NCBI GenBank assembly: GCA_945859605.1
Contig: OX243811.1
Span: 52,380,898-52,444,897 of the forward strand
Direction of reading: 5' to 3'
DNA: 64,000 nucleotides
Source: Lumbricus rubellus
Taxonomy: Eukaryota > Annelida > Clitellata > Crassiclitellata > Lumbricidae
In this document: positions 1-11,693 of the stretch, piece after piece
Numbering within the stretch: position 1 is the stretch's first letter
Layout of the letters: every line of letters begins with the position of its first letter
Translations under genes and position numbers: made by a program
Notes under the pieces: model-generated
What the model was told of the DNA's origin: nothing
The model's input: only the letters and a program-made list of their open reading frames with translations
Database searches by the model: none

Positions 1-1
1 T

Positions 2-1003
2 GATGGAGCAAATCTGCCGACTGGAAATTTAAAAATGAATGGACATGTGATAAAAGGTCTCCCAGTAACGAATACTTCGACTGCCGGAATGGATGAAGCT
101 TTAAGTAGGGGACAAGCCATTGATTTGATAACGAATCACAACGATTCTCCGTCCAACGATAATCATTTGACGAATAAGAAATACGTTGATGCTTCAAAAG
201 TGTCTAAAACTGGTGATACAATGACTGGCGACTTGTTCTTAAACGTTGGCTTCGATCGTCTGCGTTCAATGGGTTGTAAGGACTTGAGAGGAGAAAATAA
301 AGAATTCGCTATTTTCTTAGGTAGTATACGAAATAAACTACAATGTTCGTTAAACAATCCTATTACATTACAATCGACGGATGGATTTCTATGCAAAATA
401 GGCGTAGAAAATATAATGAGAATCGGTAGAGCGTCTAACGATCGAAAAATCGACGTTTATCAAAATATCCTAATGAATAGTAATAATATCAACGGTTTAA
501 GCGATCCTCTTTTAGCTCAAGATGCTGCTACTAAGAATTACGTCGACAAATCTCTGAAAAAGTGCCACGTTGGATATATTCCTCCCTTGGAAGCTGATGA
601 AAGTGTGACAGGATTCGTTGCTAGTGCCGGTTTTTGTTTTTCCGGAAGCAAAGCCTACCATGCTTTCACTAATCTCACCGATGATGTGAACGCAGCTTGG
701 ATTCCAGGTAAAGGTATGTTTACTTGGTTACAAATTAAATGTCCTGAGCCAGTTAAAATTTGGAGAATTGCGTTTAAAAGCGAATATATAGGTGATTTAA
801 TTTTAACCGCTAGCAATGATGGAGCAATGTTTGTACCCATATCATCACGTCTTTCTTCAACTACTTCAGAGGCTGTTCCGACATTTTATGATATTATTAT
901 GCTTATGGATGCGTATCAATATTATAGAGTTGCAGTAGTGACAAAGGATAATGATCCTACAGGAGGGATTCAGGTAATGCAATTATATGTATACGATGAC
1001 TAA
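2..1003 (+). CDS. Phage-tail-fibre-like protein with discoidin-like C-terminus (5' end outside window)
   Basis: The frame is open from base 2, so the start lies upstream of the window; the first internal Met is at 35. The visible part is about 333 residues and ends at TAA 1001-1003. It shows short repeats typical of phage and virus tail fibres: a GNLKM..H.IKGLP motif, SKTGDTMTGDL, and DAATKNYVD just before the C-terminal domain. The last 150 or so residues (AYHAFTNLTDD, WLQIKCPEPVKIWRI) resemble an F5/8 type C (discoidin-like) carbohydrate-binding fold. Such fibre-like genes are known from Polinton/Maverick and adintovirus-like elements, where they are presumed virion attachment proteins. The N-terminal part is almost identical to the next gene, 27 bases downstream. 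Family assignment rests on motifs only; the discoidin call is the weaker part. Confidence 0.6.
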   Translation, partial: DGANLPTGNLKMNGHVIKGLPVTNTSTAGMDEALSRGQAIDLITNHNDSPSNDNHLTNKKYVDASKVSKTGDTMTGDLFLNVGFDRLRSMGCKDLRGENKEFAIFLGSIRNKLQCSLNNPITLQSTDGFLCKIGVENIMRIGRASNDRKIDVYQNILMNSNNINGLSDPLLAQDAATKNYVDKSLKKCHVGYIPPLEADESVTGFVASAGFCFSGSKAYHAFTNLTDDVNAAWIPGKGMFTWLQIKCPEPVKIWRIAFKSEYIGDLILTASNDGAMFVPISSRLSSTTSEAVPTFYDIIMLMDAYQYYRVAVVTKDNDPTGGIQVMQLYVYDD

Positions 1004-1030
1004 TCTGCATTAAAAATTATTATATATAAA

Positions 1031-2105
1031 ATGCCTGTCGATAAATTTGGTCACACCGATGTTGGTTCATCACAAAGAGTAATCGCTGGAGGTGTTACTC
1101 TTAGTCAAGTAAATGCTAGTTTTCTTCGATTGGATGGAGCAAACATCGCGACTGGAAATTTAAAAATGGGTGGTCACAAAATTAAAGGACTACCAACAAC
1201 GAAACCTTTGACAGCAGCAATGGATGAGGCTTTAAGTTGGGGTCAAGCCATTGATTTGATAACGAATCACGACGATTCTCCGTCCAACGATAATCATTTG
1301 ACGAATAAGAAATACGTTGATGAACAAGTTACATTGAAGGTGTCTAAAACTGGTGATACCATGACTGGTGATCTAATCTTAAACGTTGGCTCCGATCGTC
1401 TGCGTTCAATGGGTTGTAAGGACTTGAGAGGAGAAAATAAAGAATTCACTATTTTCTTAGGTAGTATACGAAATAAACTACAATGTTCGTTAAACAATCC
1501 TATTACATTACAATCGATGGATGGATTTCGTTTTAGAATAAACAATGAAATCATGTTAGAGATGGTTAAGTCACTCGATGGCACTCCTCCGTCTAAAATA
1601 AATGTGTATAAGTCCATCTTTATGCATGATGCTTACATTACAGGACTACACGAACCCCAACAACGCCAGCGATGCAGCTACGAAGCAGTATGTAGATTCT
1701 ATCTCAATCGGTCCCGCGCTTAGCATTCATTCTTTAACTTGGCAATTCTTAATCGCTAAAACTCACACAAGAGTTACTTTCGATAGTGTAAGATTCAAAA
1801 CCGATGGTGTCATAAGTGCGGGACTGACCCGTTTCACTCCCGGTAAAGCCGGATACTATTTCGTTTCGACGTACATAGAATTTGGTCACAGTAGTACCGC
1901 TCCTGGTAACGTCTACCTGTATAGAAATGGGGCGAATTACATGCAAATTGCGGGCGGAGGGGGAACGGGAGCTGCGTTTAACAATTCAACCGGTAGTTGC
2001 ATAATTTTCGTATCCAATACCGATTTTCTCGAGATATTCGCTTATTCACACATCGCACTAAATATATTAGCTAGAGACTTTTCGGCAGTATTCTTACGAC
2101 CTTAA
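1031..2105 (+). pseudogene. Second fibre-like gene, paralogue with C1q/TNF-like C-terminus, frameshifted
   Basis: ATG at 1031 is followed by the same fibre repeats as the upstream gene (GNLKMGGHKIKGLP, KTGDTMTGDL, RLRSMGCKDL). The first frame stops at 1723. The matching continuation, with DAATKQYVD and then a beta-rich C-terminal domain, is in the next frame and runs to 2105. The switch falls at a CCCC run at 1655-1658, so one inserted base, or a homopolymer sequencing error, breaks the gene. The C-terminal 130 residues (RVTFDSVRF, FTPGKAGYYFVSTYIEF, NVYLYRNGA, DFLEIFAYS) look like a C1q/TNF-type jelly roll. Unlike its neighbour, it therefore pairs the common shaft with a different receptor-type head. 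A TATATATAAA run abuts the ATG. It is probably part of an old Polinton/adintovirus-like insertion. Confidence 0.6.
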
Positions 2106-2642
2106 TTTTTAACTGGTTTTAACTGGTTTATTAGCTGATATTTTCTTCAATGGAAAACACCCCCCAGCTTATCCTTTAGCGTCATTTTAACTTAATTTAT
2201 CTTCAATATCAGGCTTCTTAAAAAATAGCTAAGTAATTAATTATGCATCTGAGAGACGTCGACTGCTTTGTCTCGCTCCCAGTCAGGTTGTTGTTGTAAT
2301 AGACCATAATTATGTACTAAGCGCTCACGAACAAAGGGTCTGTTCGCATCTGCTGTGAGTCAATACCGTATTCTGCAGTTGTTTTGCATCAGCGTTGATC
2401 ACCATTACCGTAGCTCCTACCAAGAATGTTAATTGGGTTTTAGCTGATTGTTTCTTCAATATCAGGCTTCTTTAAAATCAGCTAGCTAATCCATTCTGCA
2501 TCTACTTTCATAGCAAACAGTTTTTTTGCTGACGCGGGAAATTGGTCTGAGCGGTTTCCGAGAAGCAGCAGCTGATAAAATTACGTGTGTCAGACGACTC
2601 TCCGTCAGCCACGTGTCAGTTTAATACAACAGAGAGCCTACG
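2106..2642. other. AT-rich flank of fibre genes with a diverged direct repeat
   Basis: No gene seen. A motif with TCTTCAATATCAGGCTTCTT recurs at about 2200-2220 and 2450-2472, each followed by a TAGCTA-rich stretch and a 'TGCATCT' block. This could be subterminal sequence of the element carrying the fibre genes, but no terminal AG...CT boundary or target duplication could be found. Confidence 0.3.
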
Positions 2643-2702
2643 ATCAAGGCCGTAGCCAGGATTTTTTTTGGGGGGGGGGTGTTTACTCGACCGTGAGCCA
2701 CC
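2643..2702 (+). mobile_element. Left-end fragment of a G-run MITE
   Basis: CAAGGCCGTAGCCAGGATT followed by a T run and a G run matches the left end of the better-preserved element at 62486-62769. No right end is visible. The hAT-type MITE at 2711 lies immediately downstream, probably inserted into this one. Confidence 0.5.
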
Positions 2703-2710
2703 CCCATTAT

Positions 2711-3075
2711 CATAGGCGTAGGGGACATTTCAACGTTGGGGGGGCAAAAATGAGAGTTTTGCCCGAAAATTTTTTTCGTCCGGCCGAAATCTTAAGAAAA
2801 ATTCCCGTTACGTTTGCCCGAAAATTCTGACGACCTTTTTTTAGTCATTCGGGCAAAATCTTCTGAAATTTCACGTTACTTTTGGCTCGAAAGGTCTGAG
2901 GACCATTTTTGTTCGGGCAAGTCTGATTTTTCGGGCAAGAAGACCCAGACAAATTTAAAAAGTAAAAAATTTCTAAAACTTTTTTTTTTCCGGGTCTGCT
3001 TGCCCGAAAAATCAGACTTGCCCGAAATTTGGGGGGGCATTTGCCCCCCCTGGACCCCCGTCTCCTACGCCTATG
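2711..3075. mobile_element. hAT-type MITE, copy 1, with 8-bp target duplication
   Basis: The 365-bp element has inverted ends CATAGGCGTAGG / CCTACGCCTATG and perfect flanking 8-bp direct repeats CCCATTAT at 2703-2710 and 3076-3083. It has no coding capacity. The interior is built of inverted TTGCCCGAA / TTCGGGCAA blocks that could fold into a hairpin. A sister copy lies at 49449-49776. The 8-bp duplication points to hAT transposase mobilisation. Confidence 0.85.
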
Positions 3076-3083
3076 CCCATTAT

Positions 3084-3549
3084 GCCCCATAGGCAACTGT
3101 GGCAATGGTTTTTATGTTGCAACAAGCAAACGAATCAACTGACTAAGGGTGTTTGGAGAAGCGTTGTGAGATCCCATAGCGGGTTCTGGACAGCCAATAC
3201 ATTGCACACAGTAGCCTAGGGTATAGGGATTATAGGCCTACCCCACCAGCGAAACAATTTTGCTTCTTTTGGGTCTATGATTTATCCTTCGACATCCATG
3301 AACTATCGCAACAAATTGCAGCAACAACTTGTACTTCGGTCATCAATAATTGGAAACAAAATCATAAAGTTTTTGCAATTTTACAATAATGCATGCTTTA
3401 TAACGTTTCGCTGTAACGCGGCCTGTATTTGGATCCGGGCCATTCCACGATTTTTGCTAGGCAAGTCCATGGCAGACCAGACCGTTATTTCTCCCGTGGT
3501 CAATTCTGCTTCAGTGCGCCTGTGCATGGCGATAGAGACAAGTTCCAGG
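3084..3549. other. Non-coding, nothing recognised
   Basis: Mixed-composition DNA between the MITE and the repeat family at 3550. Short open frames overlap on both strands but none has a recognisable domain. Confidence 0.3.
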
Positions 3550-3961
3550 GCTGTTTTAAAGGAATTTTTATAACTGCACAATCTTTTCTGTCTCTTCCCA
3601 TCCTCCATGGTAAATTGCTTCGAATCGGAAGAAAATGGCCTTTTTCAACTATTTTTAACTGCACAGAAGTAAGTTCTATACAGAGATCCTCACTGGTCGA
3701 GTGGGTTTGTAGCCCGCTCGCCCCGCCGGCGGAACGGGTTCGATTCCCGGTCGGTCGGTTTATCAGAGATTAATTTCTCGGATCTTTACTGCGGGTGACT
3801 CGGTCGCAATATAAACGTGGAGTACGCGAGGTTGTTCTCTGCCTCCGACGCTGATCATCTTCGATATGAAAAAGAGTCGTTAAACCCCAACATTTTTAAG
3901 TTCTATACAACTGCAAAAATCCATTTAGAACTGCACATTTTGGGTACAACTGCACGTTAAA
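3550..3961 (+). repeat. Dispersed 'ACTGCAC' repeat interrupted by a SINE
   Basis: The stretch from CTGTTTTAAAGGAATTTTT to GTACAACTGCACGTTA, with the SINE at 3683-3896 removed, is matched on the opposite strand at 31971-32150. Shared blocks include ATCCTCCATGGTAAATT, CGATCGGA/CGAATCGGA and AACTGCACATTTTG. It is an unclassified interspersed repeat; the ends are not precisely defined. Confidence 0.55.
3683..3896 (+). mobile_element. tRNA-derived SINE with 13-bp target duplication
   Basis: A 214-bp insertion flanked by the perfect 13-bp direct repeat TAAGTTCTATACA (3670-3682 and 3897-3909). Its head carries polymerase III promoter boxes like those of a tRNA: A-box-like TGGTCGAGTGG near 3693 and B-box GGTTCGATTCCC near 3737. 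The tail ends GTCGTTAAACCCCAAC plus a T-rich run. This family differs from the SINEs at 11.7-12.1 and 51 kb. Confidence 0.75.
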
Positions 3962-4180
3962 AAAAGCCCTGGAGACGACGAAGCCGTGTTGATGATGCAG
4001 ACAGACATTTTGTTTCTTATATTATGTTGATAAGAAAAACAAGAGTCATGCAGACTGCAGCTCGATATGAACAGATGAACGGACAAACTGTTCATCTGCA
4101 GTTAATCACGAATGTGAAGATAGATGGCTGTGTCATACATCAGCTTATTGGAAATCATCCCGGCTGCTTCCTCCCTGCTG

Positions 4181-4181
4181 C

Positions 4182-4236
<55 letters not shown>
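4181..4236 (+). repeat. (CTG)n microsatellite
   Basis: Uninterrupted CTG triplets. Translation would give poly-Leu or poly-Ala, but no supporting gene context exists. Confidence 0.9.
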
Positions 4237-4389
4237 ATACAACGTAAGGAGAAAAAAGAATCAAAGAAGTTCTCCATACATGCAAGTGGCATCGTATCGC
4301 TTGCTGGACAGTGTTCTTCTCTTACCGATCGAGTTACATGTACATAATGACTGTAGCAATGATCTTAGGTTCATGTATGTGTGCTTGTG

Positions 4390-4398
4390 CTTGTGTGT

Positions 4399-4464
<66 letters not shown>
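4390..4464 (+). repeat. (TG)n microsatellite, left of decayed transposon
   Basis: A TG array that stops exactly where the inverted end of the 4465-6607 element begins. The array resumes at 6608. Confidence 0.9.
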
Positions 4465-4466
<2 letters not shown>

Positions 4467-6603
4467 GTGTGGTCCTCAAATCTATGGGGAAAAATAAAGT
4501 TTGAACAATGCGTGACGGTACCATTTTTTCTGTTATGCATCATGTGAAAATGACTCCTACCAAATTTTATTGAAATTGCTCAAAGTTTAGAGGTCGCTCT
4601 GCAGGGTGAGATATACCAGTACCCCCAACTGCATGTACATTACATGTATGTCGACAAAACTCGACAATCATTTATGATTTAAAGTTAAAGGTCGTCATAG
4701 ATGCAATGCTTTCTTCAATCTGCAGGAAGAAGCTGATGCTATTATTCTTTTATTTAAATGCTTTTAGATAAGGGTATAAGTGACCTTTTGGTAATTGTTT
4801 AAATGATAAGAGAGGAGAGATAAATTTACGGATGCACTTAGTGCTCAGATGAAAGTAATGCGTTCGATGGATGGGAAGATCCTTCCTGGTTTTACAGGTA
4901 AACAACCATTTGATAGATTGCCAGTAGGCTACTGGTCTCAAGATATACGAAGTGAATCAATTGCACGGAGTGCAAAGGTTAAATTATGGTCAAGGTGAAG
5001 AAACAAGACAAGTTGTTGTGATTCTGTTGAAAGATTGTGGCTATAGAGTCAAAGTGACGTGCTTCGATACTACAGCATTAAACAAAGAAACTATACTGGG
5101 AAAGACCCACTGCACCTTGCTGTCAAAATTGTGATGCATGATCATGAGTTCAAACAATCATTTGCACTAGCATCAAGTGGCCCACCAGACATAACAATTT
5201 TGAAAGTGGGTCTCATGCATTTATAGTTGGATGCTATTGTAAGTCACTTTCAGACAGCACTCCAGGATCCAAAATGCCAAGATAATTTGGCAGCATTCAT
5301 CAAGTCGTCAATTCAGACTTGATGCAAATTGTCACAAATGCATAACAATTTAGCATCCAGCTTTGAGATGACTACCACGGGCTACTTCAACTCATTGTCG
5401 CCTTTCTTAGTAAAATTCCACCACGTGGAATCCGATCGATGGCACTCGGTGCAGTACATGGGATAAGATGGTTGGCAGATATAGTTTCTTGATGTTCAGA
5501 GAACAATTCCTTCTTACAGACCAGACGAAATATTAGTTAGATACATCAACCTGTTTCCTAGTCTGGTATTGGCAGGAGCATGATGTCTTGTCCCAACCAG
5601 ATTAGCCTGCGACACCTTCCAGCGACCTTCGGATTTTGAAGTCTATCTTCAGGTACAAAGAGTTCGAAAAAATTGTGTCATTTCTGCAGCAACCACAAAG
5701 GCTCTTTCTAAGGATTTGTGATATGTGAGTGAGGAGATGGTAGCCTTGGCCTTTTTAGACTCCGCCGTCAACCATGGAACATGCATGTGCACTTGTGCAG
5801 CGAAAGATGGTCAAGGCATCTCAAATTCAAGAACGAAACGAGCATGTGAAACACACATTCAAGTGCAGGTGAGCAGCGTATTTACAGGTTGAAGATTTTG
5901 GTACGGTCAAAACTTTGAACATCTTACCTACGGATAGTAGAACTGCAATGTAAATTCCTAACTGAGATTGGTAGCCTACCGAACAATTGAAACAAAATCA
6001 GGACTTTTAGAAGGCAAAACAGTGCACAAAGAGTTTCATTGTTGTAAACGGCATTGCCGAGAGGGGTGTTAAACTCCTTCAAGAATTCAAATCATCCACC
6101 ACTAAATATGAATGGGAGAAATACCTAACGCAGGTTGTATCTGAGCACAGATCTCAGTTCCTTGACGAAAAAGAAGTATGTGTTGGGCATACTACTGAGA
6201 CTCCAACAATCGAAAACCCTCTAAAACTGTTGCACATGCAGAACATGTTCAGCATATGCCTGGCTTTGCTATACTTTTTAAAATTATTTTAAGACAAAAT
6301 TATTAACTTTATACCAGTAGGCCTATTCAGTAGATGTATATGCCACTCAATCTCCAACAGTCTACGATGATCAGTTTATTTCTTTGATCTAAATTCTAAA
6401 AGAGTTCTTGTGCATTATACTTCAAATGCTATGATTTTCCTATTTTTCGCCATGGTAATTAATGGTGAAAAGACAAGAGCACGGAGCTACCACTAAATAT
6501 CTATCTATAGGGCTGAAATTTTACACTTATTCACTACTAAGGCAAGGTAACAGATAGAGATGGTACCATCAGCTAAATTCGAGAAATTATTTTTGAGGAC
6601 CAC

Positions 6604-6607
<4 letters not shown>
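4465..6607. mobile_element. Decayed DNA transposon inserted in a TG microsatellite
   Basis: The 16-bp end TAGTGTGGTCCTCAAA at 4465-4480 is repeated inverted at 6592-6607. Subterminal blocks also correspond, with GGTACCAT near 4519 and inverted near 6561. Both outer flanks are TG repeat, so a target duplication cannot be read. The interior holds the remains of a transposase-like gene (4952-6240). Superfamily is not certain; the end sequence and possible 8-bp duplication would suit a hAT relative. Confidence 0.65.
4952..6240 (+). pseudogene. Heavily decayed transposase-like gene
   Basis: Broken by many stops and shifts, but islands of protein-like sequence remain. Near 5040-5080 the frame reads VTCFDTTALN, like the first acidic motif of an uncharacterised metazoan transposase-like family (CFDTT..NTG). 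Near 5430-5510 there is a stretch like a 'GIRWLADIVS' helix, and near 6040-6190 VVNGIAERGVKLLQEF continues into QVVSEHRSQF. The order of these islands matches what I recall of that family. The location between inverted ends supports a transposon origin. Function is lost. Confidence 0.45.

Positions 6608-6650
<43 letters not shown>
6608..6650 (+). repeat. (GT)n microsatellite, right of decayed transposon
   Basis: Continuation of the array at 4390-4464, split by the transposon insertion. Confidence 0.85.
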
Positions 6651-7786
<1,136 letters not shown>

Positions 7787-7945
7787 GTCGGGAGGGAGGG
7801 AGTGAGGGAGGGAGGATGGAAGGAGACAAGTCGCAGAGAGGTCTTAAGAAGTCAAAAGACGAGAGTGAATTTTATGTAATTGTATGATATAATATGTATA
7901 ACTATAATGTATATATAATAAAGAGAAATAGAAAGAGACAGAGAC

Positions 7946-8065
7946 AGAGACAAAGGAAGAGACAGTGTGCGTAAGAGAAAGACAGAGAGACAAAGGAAGA
8001 GACAGTGTGCGTAAGAGAAAGACAGAGAGACAAAGGAAGAGACAGTGTGCGTAAGAGAAAGACAG
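7946..8065 (+). repeat. 40-bp minisatellite, three copies, within GA/GACA-rich DNA
   Basis: The unit beginning AGAGACAAAGGAAGAGACAG and ending in AGAAAGACAG repeats exactly three times. It is flanked by further purine-rich microsatellite to about 8228. Confidence 0.85.
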
Positions 8066-8089
8066 AGATAGACAAACAGATAGAAAGAA

Positions 8090-8132
<43 letters not shown>

Positions 8133-8277
8133 AAGACAAAGAAAGAGACACAAAGAGAAAGAGAAACAAAGAGACAAATAGAGTCAGAGTGACAGACAGA
8201 CAGAGACAGAGACAGAGAGAAAGAGAGACTGACTTTCATCGGTCGAGAAAGAAGTGCTGATGTACAAATCTTGTATA

Positions 8278-9487
8278 CACCGTGGTTAAAAAAAGTAAGC
8301 CAAATTGTTTTGCATGTATCTCTAACACCTGATGACATATCAAGCTACAATTTTCCAAATATTTAGAGAAGTGGACCAAGAATATGATTCCAAAATTTCA
8401 TGAAATAAAGTTGAACGGGTAAAAACATATGATTATTTAAACTTTATATACCGAAATTGCAGTTTACAAGCAATTTTCTGTCAGATTACGATCAACTGTT
8501 TCCTTATTATCTCCAATGCCTGATGATTAATCATTCTAAAATTTTCCAGATATGTAGAGAATTGAACTAACAATATGACCCCAACAGTATGGTTTGATAA
8601 TTTAATTAAATAAGATGCTCAAACTGTCCTCCTCCTGCTTGCACGCAAGCCTGGAGGCGCTGGCGCCATTGCAATGGCAACAGCAACGTCGATTATCCTC
8701 TGGTCCAGGCCATCCCACACTTCCACCAAGCGTTGCTTCAGATCGTTTATATCATGAATTGTCGTCTGATAGGCTCGATCTTGCATCACGTTCCACATTT
8801 TTATAGTCGACAGGATTCAAATCTGGGCTGTTCGGAGGTCATAATGTGGGAGAAATTAAGCCTGGCGTCTCTCTTGTCAGCATTTCGATGGTTCCTTGGT
8901 TCTGTGGGTTGGCGCTGTTTTGTTGAAAAACAAAGCTGTCTTCTGGGACTAGATTTCTGATTACAGATAGAAGATGTTGTGACAACGGAACATCGCGATA
9001 ATAGGCTCTATTAAGTTTTACTCCAGGATCAATGAAGACTAAATGGGAACGGCCAAGCGTCGAAACCGCAACGGACACCATAACAGACTTGCTGAAAACT
9101 GAAATTTCGGGTGATGAAGTTGAAATATCCATATCTTTTTATCCCTTCAAATTTATGACATGATATTTTGGAATCCTATTCTTGGTTCAATTCCCTAAAT
9201 ATTGGTAGAAGGTTTTTATGATTACTCATCAAACATCAGAGATGCAAGAAAAACAGTTTGGTTTACTTTTTTATTGAATCTGACAGAAAAATTGCTTGTA
9301 AACTGAAATTTCGGTATATGAAGTTTAAATATTCATATCTTTTTATCCGTTCAACTTTACCTCATGAAATTTTGGAATCATATTCTTGATCCACTTCTCT
9401 AAATATTTAGAAAATTTTAGCTTGATATGTCATCAGGTATTAGAGATATGCGCAAAACAATTTGGCTTACTTTTTTGAACCACGGTG
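8278..9487 (-). mobile_element. Mariner/Tc1-type relic, copy 1
   Basis: 1210 bp bounded by TA dinucleotides (8276-8277 and 9488-9489) with inverted ends CACCGTGGTT / AACCACGGTG followed by AAAAAAGTAAGCC. The terminal unit of about 200 bp is present at both ends, and a second diverged unit lies just inside each. The interior encodes only the C-terminal part of a transposase on the minus strand. Copy 2 at 14752-15944 has the same structure in the opposite orientation. Confidence 0.85.
8640..9132 (-). pseudogene. Mariner-type transposase, C-terminal remnant
   Basis: Reads from 9132 leftwards. VSVAVSTLGRSHLVFIDPG is the core strand before the second catalytic region; FVFQQNSA corresponds to the usual FQQDSAPAHR, with the catalytic Asp changed to Asn. 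The coding sequence then shifts frame and degrades toward 8640, where an inverted match to the SPDLNPVDY..W region of copy 2 is recognisable. The N-terminal DNA-binding HTH domains and first catalytic Asp are absent, so the protein cannot be functional. Confidence 0.75.
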
Positions 9488-9489
9488 TA

Positions 9490-10360
9490 TATTGAAAATC
9501 ATTGATAAAGTGGACGAGGACACTGCATCAAAGGCAAGAAGAATTGGCAGCAGAAGCCATATAAATTGGACAATTAGTAGAAGAACAAAGCAAGAAAGGA
9601 CCGCACGAAACATATTCATGAGCTTCGACAAAAACATATATTATAGAAGAAGAAACTTCCAATAGAATAATTGTGAAAATAAATCAAAGTGTATACGAGT
9701 ATATACAGCTTTATATAGAGGTGTAGAGTGTAGGCTGTAGAGTACTGTAACAGTTGTCGCAGTCAATAGATAAACCGCAGTTGGAGCCTAATAATCGCCA
9801 TGGTGAACTCGACATTGATTTCTGAATCGATAATAATCGAAAGGTCATCGCAGTGTAACTATAATTTTATTATGGCCTAATTTCATTTTCGGGTTTGAAA
9901 TGAACTGCTTCAGAAGAAAAGGCAAACCATGTAAAGTCTGTACAAGTGTACATGTATTATAGAGACTTGACCAAGGAAATTATATATAATGAGGGTGAAA
10001 ATAAATATATTAAAATAGCATCTAGGCTAAGTCTCTTAATTATTATCCATGTCTGCAACAGCACCTGAAATGATTTGCTGCATTTACACAGGAAAATAAC
10101 AATTTAGCTCAGACAGCTCAATTAGCCGTTGTTAGATAGCCTATCGAGTGTGTCATATCATGTCTAGTAGGTCAACGAAGAAAATGAATCTCATTACAGG
10201 GCGCCACTGCATTTAATTTAGGTCACTGAGTTATATTTAGAATGCTAACCAGACAATTTATGAGTAGTCTGATCATTCCCGAGAGTCTGGCCGATGATCA
10301 ATATCTCAGGCGCCTCTGCAAGGAAGTTGCACGAAGGTATTATTATGATAGACGTTGTAG
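9490..10360. other. Non-coding, nothing recognised
   Basis: AT-rich DNA with short unsupported open frames only. Confidence 0.3.
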
Positions 10361-10467
10361 AGAGGAGGAGGAGGAGGAGGAGGAGGAGGAGGAGGAGGAG
10401 GAGGAGGAGGAGGAGGAGGAGGAGGAGGAGGAGGAGGAGGAGGAGGAGGAGGAGGAGGAGGAGGAGG
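10361..10467 (+). repeat. (GAG)n microsatellite
   Basis: A long GAG/GGA triplet array. The poly-Glu frame through it (10242-10649) has no recognisable protein sequence on either side, so I do not call a gene. Confidence 0.9.
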
Positions 10468-11198
10468 GAGCGGAGGAGAGGCTATTTATAGAAACAAATC
10501 CAACGGTCGTTAATTTATATAGAGCCGTGCTTAAATCTCTTGCAACGTGCGTGAAAAGCAGGACATGTATACGAGTTTATATAGAGCATGTATACGTCTG
10601 GGAATGGCGGTCAGTCAGTCAGTGGGCGACCGTGTCACAGTCTGGTTGAGTCTGCAGAGCGACTCTGGCTTTCGTGATGAGGGTGAATTGGTCCGCTGGG
10701 GCGCAGCACCAGAGCCCATGTTTGCCCTTAAATACTACATGCAGAGCAGTAAGAATGACGAAAGCCAAGCACGCAAACAAACAAGGATGTCCAGCGAAAA
10801 TGTGAAGGGTTGAATAAGAAATATAATATGATGCTATCTGTCAACTGTGGATTGGACAAAGTTGTCTGGGTTCTACGCGTGTGCGTGGGCTCACCAATGA
10901 GAATCGTCCGTGTATCGTTTTGCTGCACGGTAACACTTCAGTGCTCGATGACATTAATGTTGACAGTAGGCTACATAGGTCGGCGTTATGCAGCGACTGA
11001 GAATAGTCTGGTCGTAAAGTGGCGCTATATAAATGTTCAGGTAAATTAGAATTAGGTCTAGAACTTCCATTTGATTCAACAACAACGTTCGTCGTATTCA
11101 CATTGTTACAGACATGAATCACATGATTTACTCTTTGCGTTCTCCTGATTCTATTTGCGCTGGTTCTGATTCTCTGTGGCATTTGAAGCAACGCTACG

Positions 11199-11202
<4 letters not shown>
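10468..11202. other. Non-coding with a LINE-tail-like fragment
   Basis: Around 11017-11037 the sequence GTGGCGCTATATAAATG matches the 3' tail of the CR1/L2-like LINE near 30.66-30.69 kb, in plus orientation. The surroundings are unrecognised. Confidence 0.35.

Positions 11203-11236
<34 letters not shown>
11203..11236. repeat. (TA)n microsatellite
   Basis: An uninterrupted AT dinucleotide run. Confidence 0.9.
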
Positions 11237-11239
<3 letters not shown>

Positions 11240-11589
11240 TGCCTTAGGTCTACATAGAAAACAACAATTTTGCAGGTAGTAGGTTATGTTTTGCACAGAC
11301 TCTAAAGGTCTCCATGAAATTAGAATCGACACACCTGTCTAAACAAAAACAAGTACGGTCTAAGCAGTTCTCTGCAACGCATTAGACGCAAATTCTATTG
11401 ACCCTGTTTTCGCAGAACGTGGTTTTATGAATCGTTCATGCGTGCGACGCAGTGAATATTATTTGGATGCAAAAAACCAATGAGTCGAGGAAGCAGTGAA
11501 GCAGTGTTGACGATCAATGAACCGTAACACAGCAGCAGACGACAGCAAAAAATTAATAGCGGGTGCACATTAATTGATATAAAAAATTG

Positions 11590-11692
11590 TTACACACATG
11601 CACACATACACACACCTAGACAGTAGACACACACCTACTCACATACACATGCACACATGCACAGTTGCACACACACACACACACACACACAC
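11590..11692. repeat. (CA)n-rich microsatellite
   Basis: Imperfect CACA/ACATGC array abutting a SINE fragment. Confidence 0.8.
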
Positions 11693-11693
11693 G

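Noticed and set aside
3690..3760. Functional tRNA gene
   Set aside because: Has A- and B-box-like motifs but no full cloverleaf, and it lies inside a 214-bp insertion with a 13-bp target duplication, so it is a SINE head.
10242..10649. Open frame with long poly-Glu
   Set aside because: Created by a (GAG)n microsatellite; flanking residues show no protein family and the other frame is equally open (poly-Arg).
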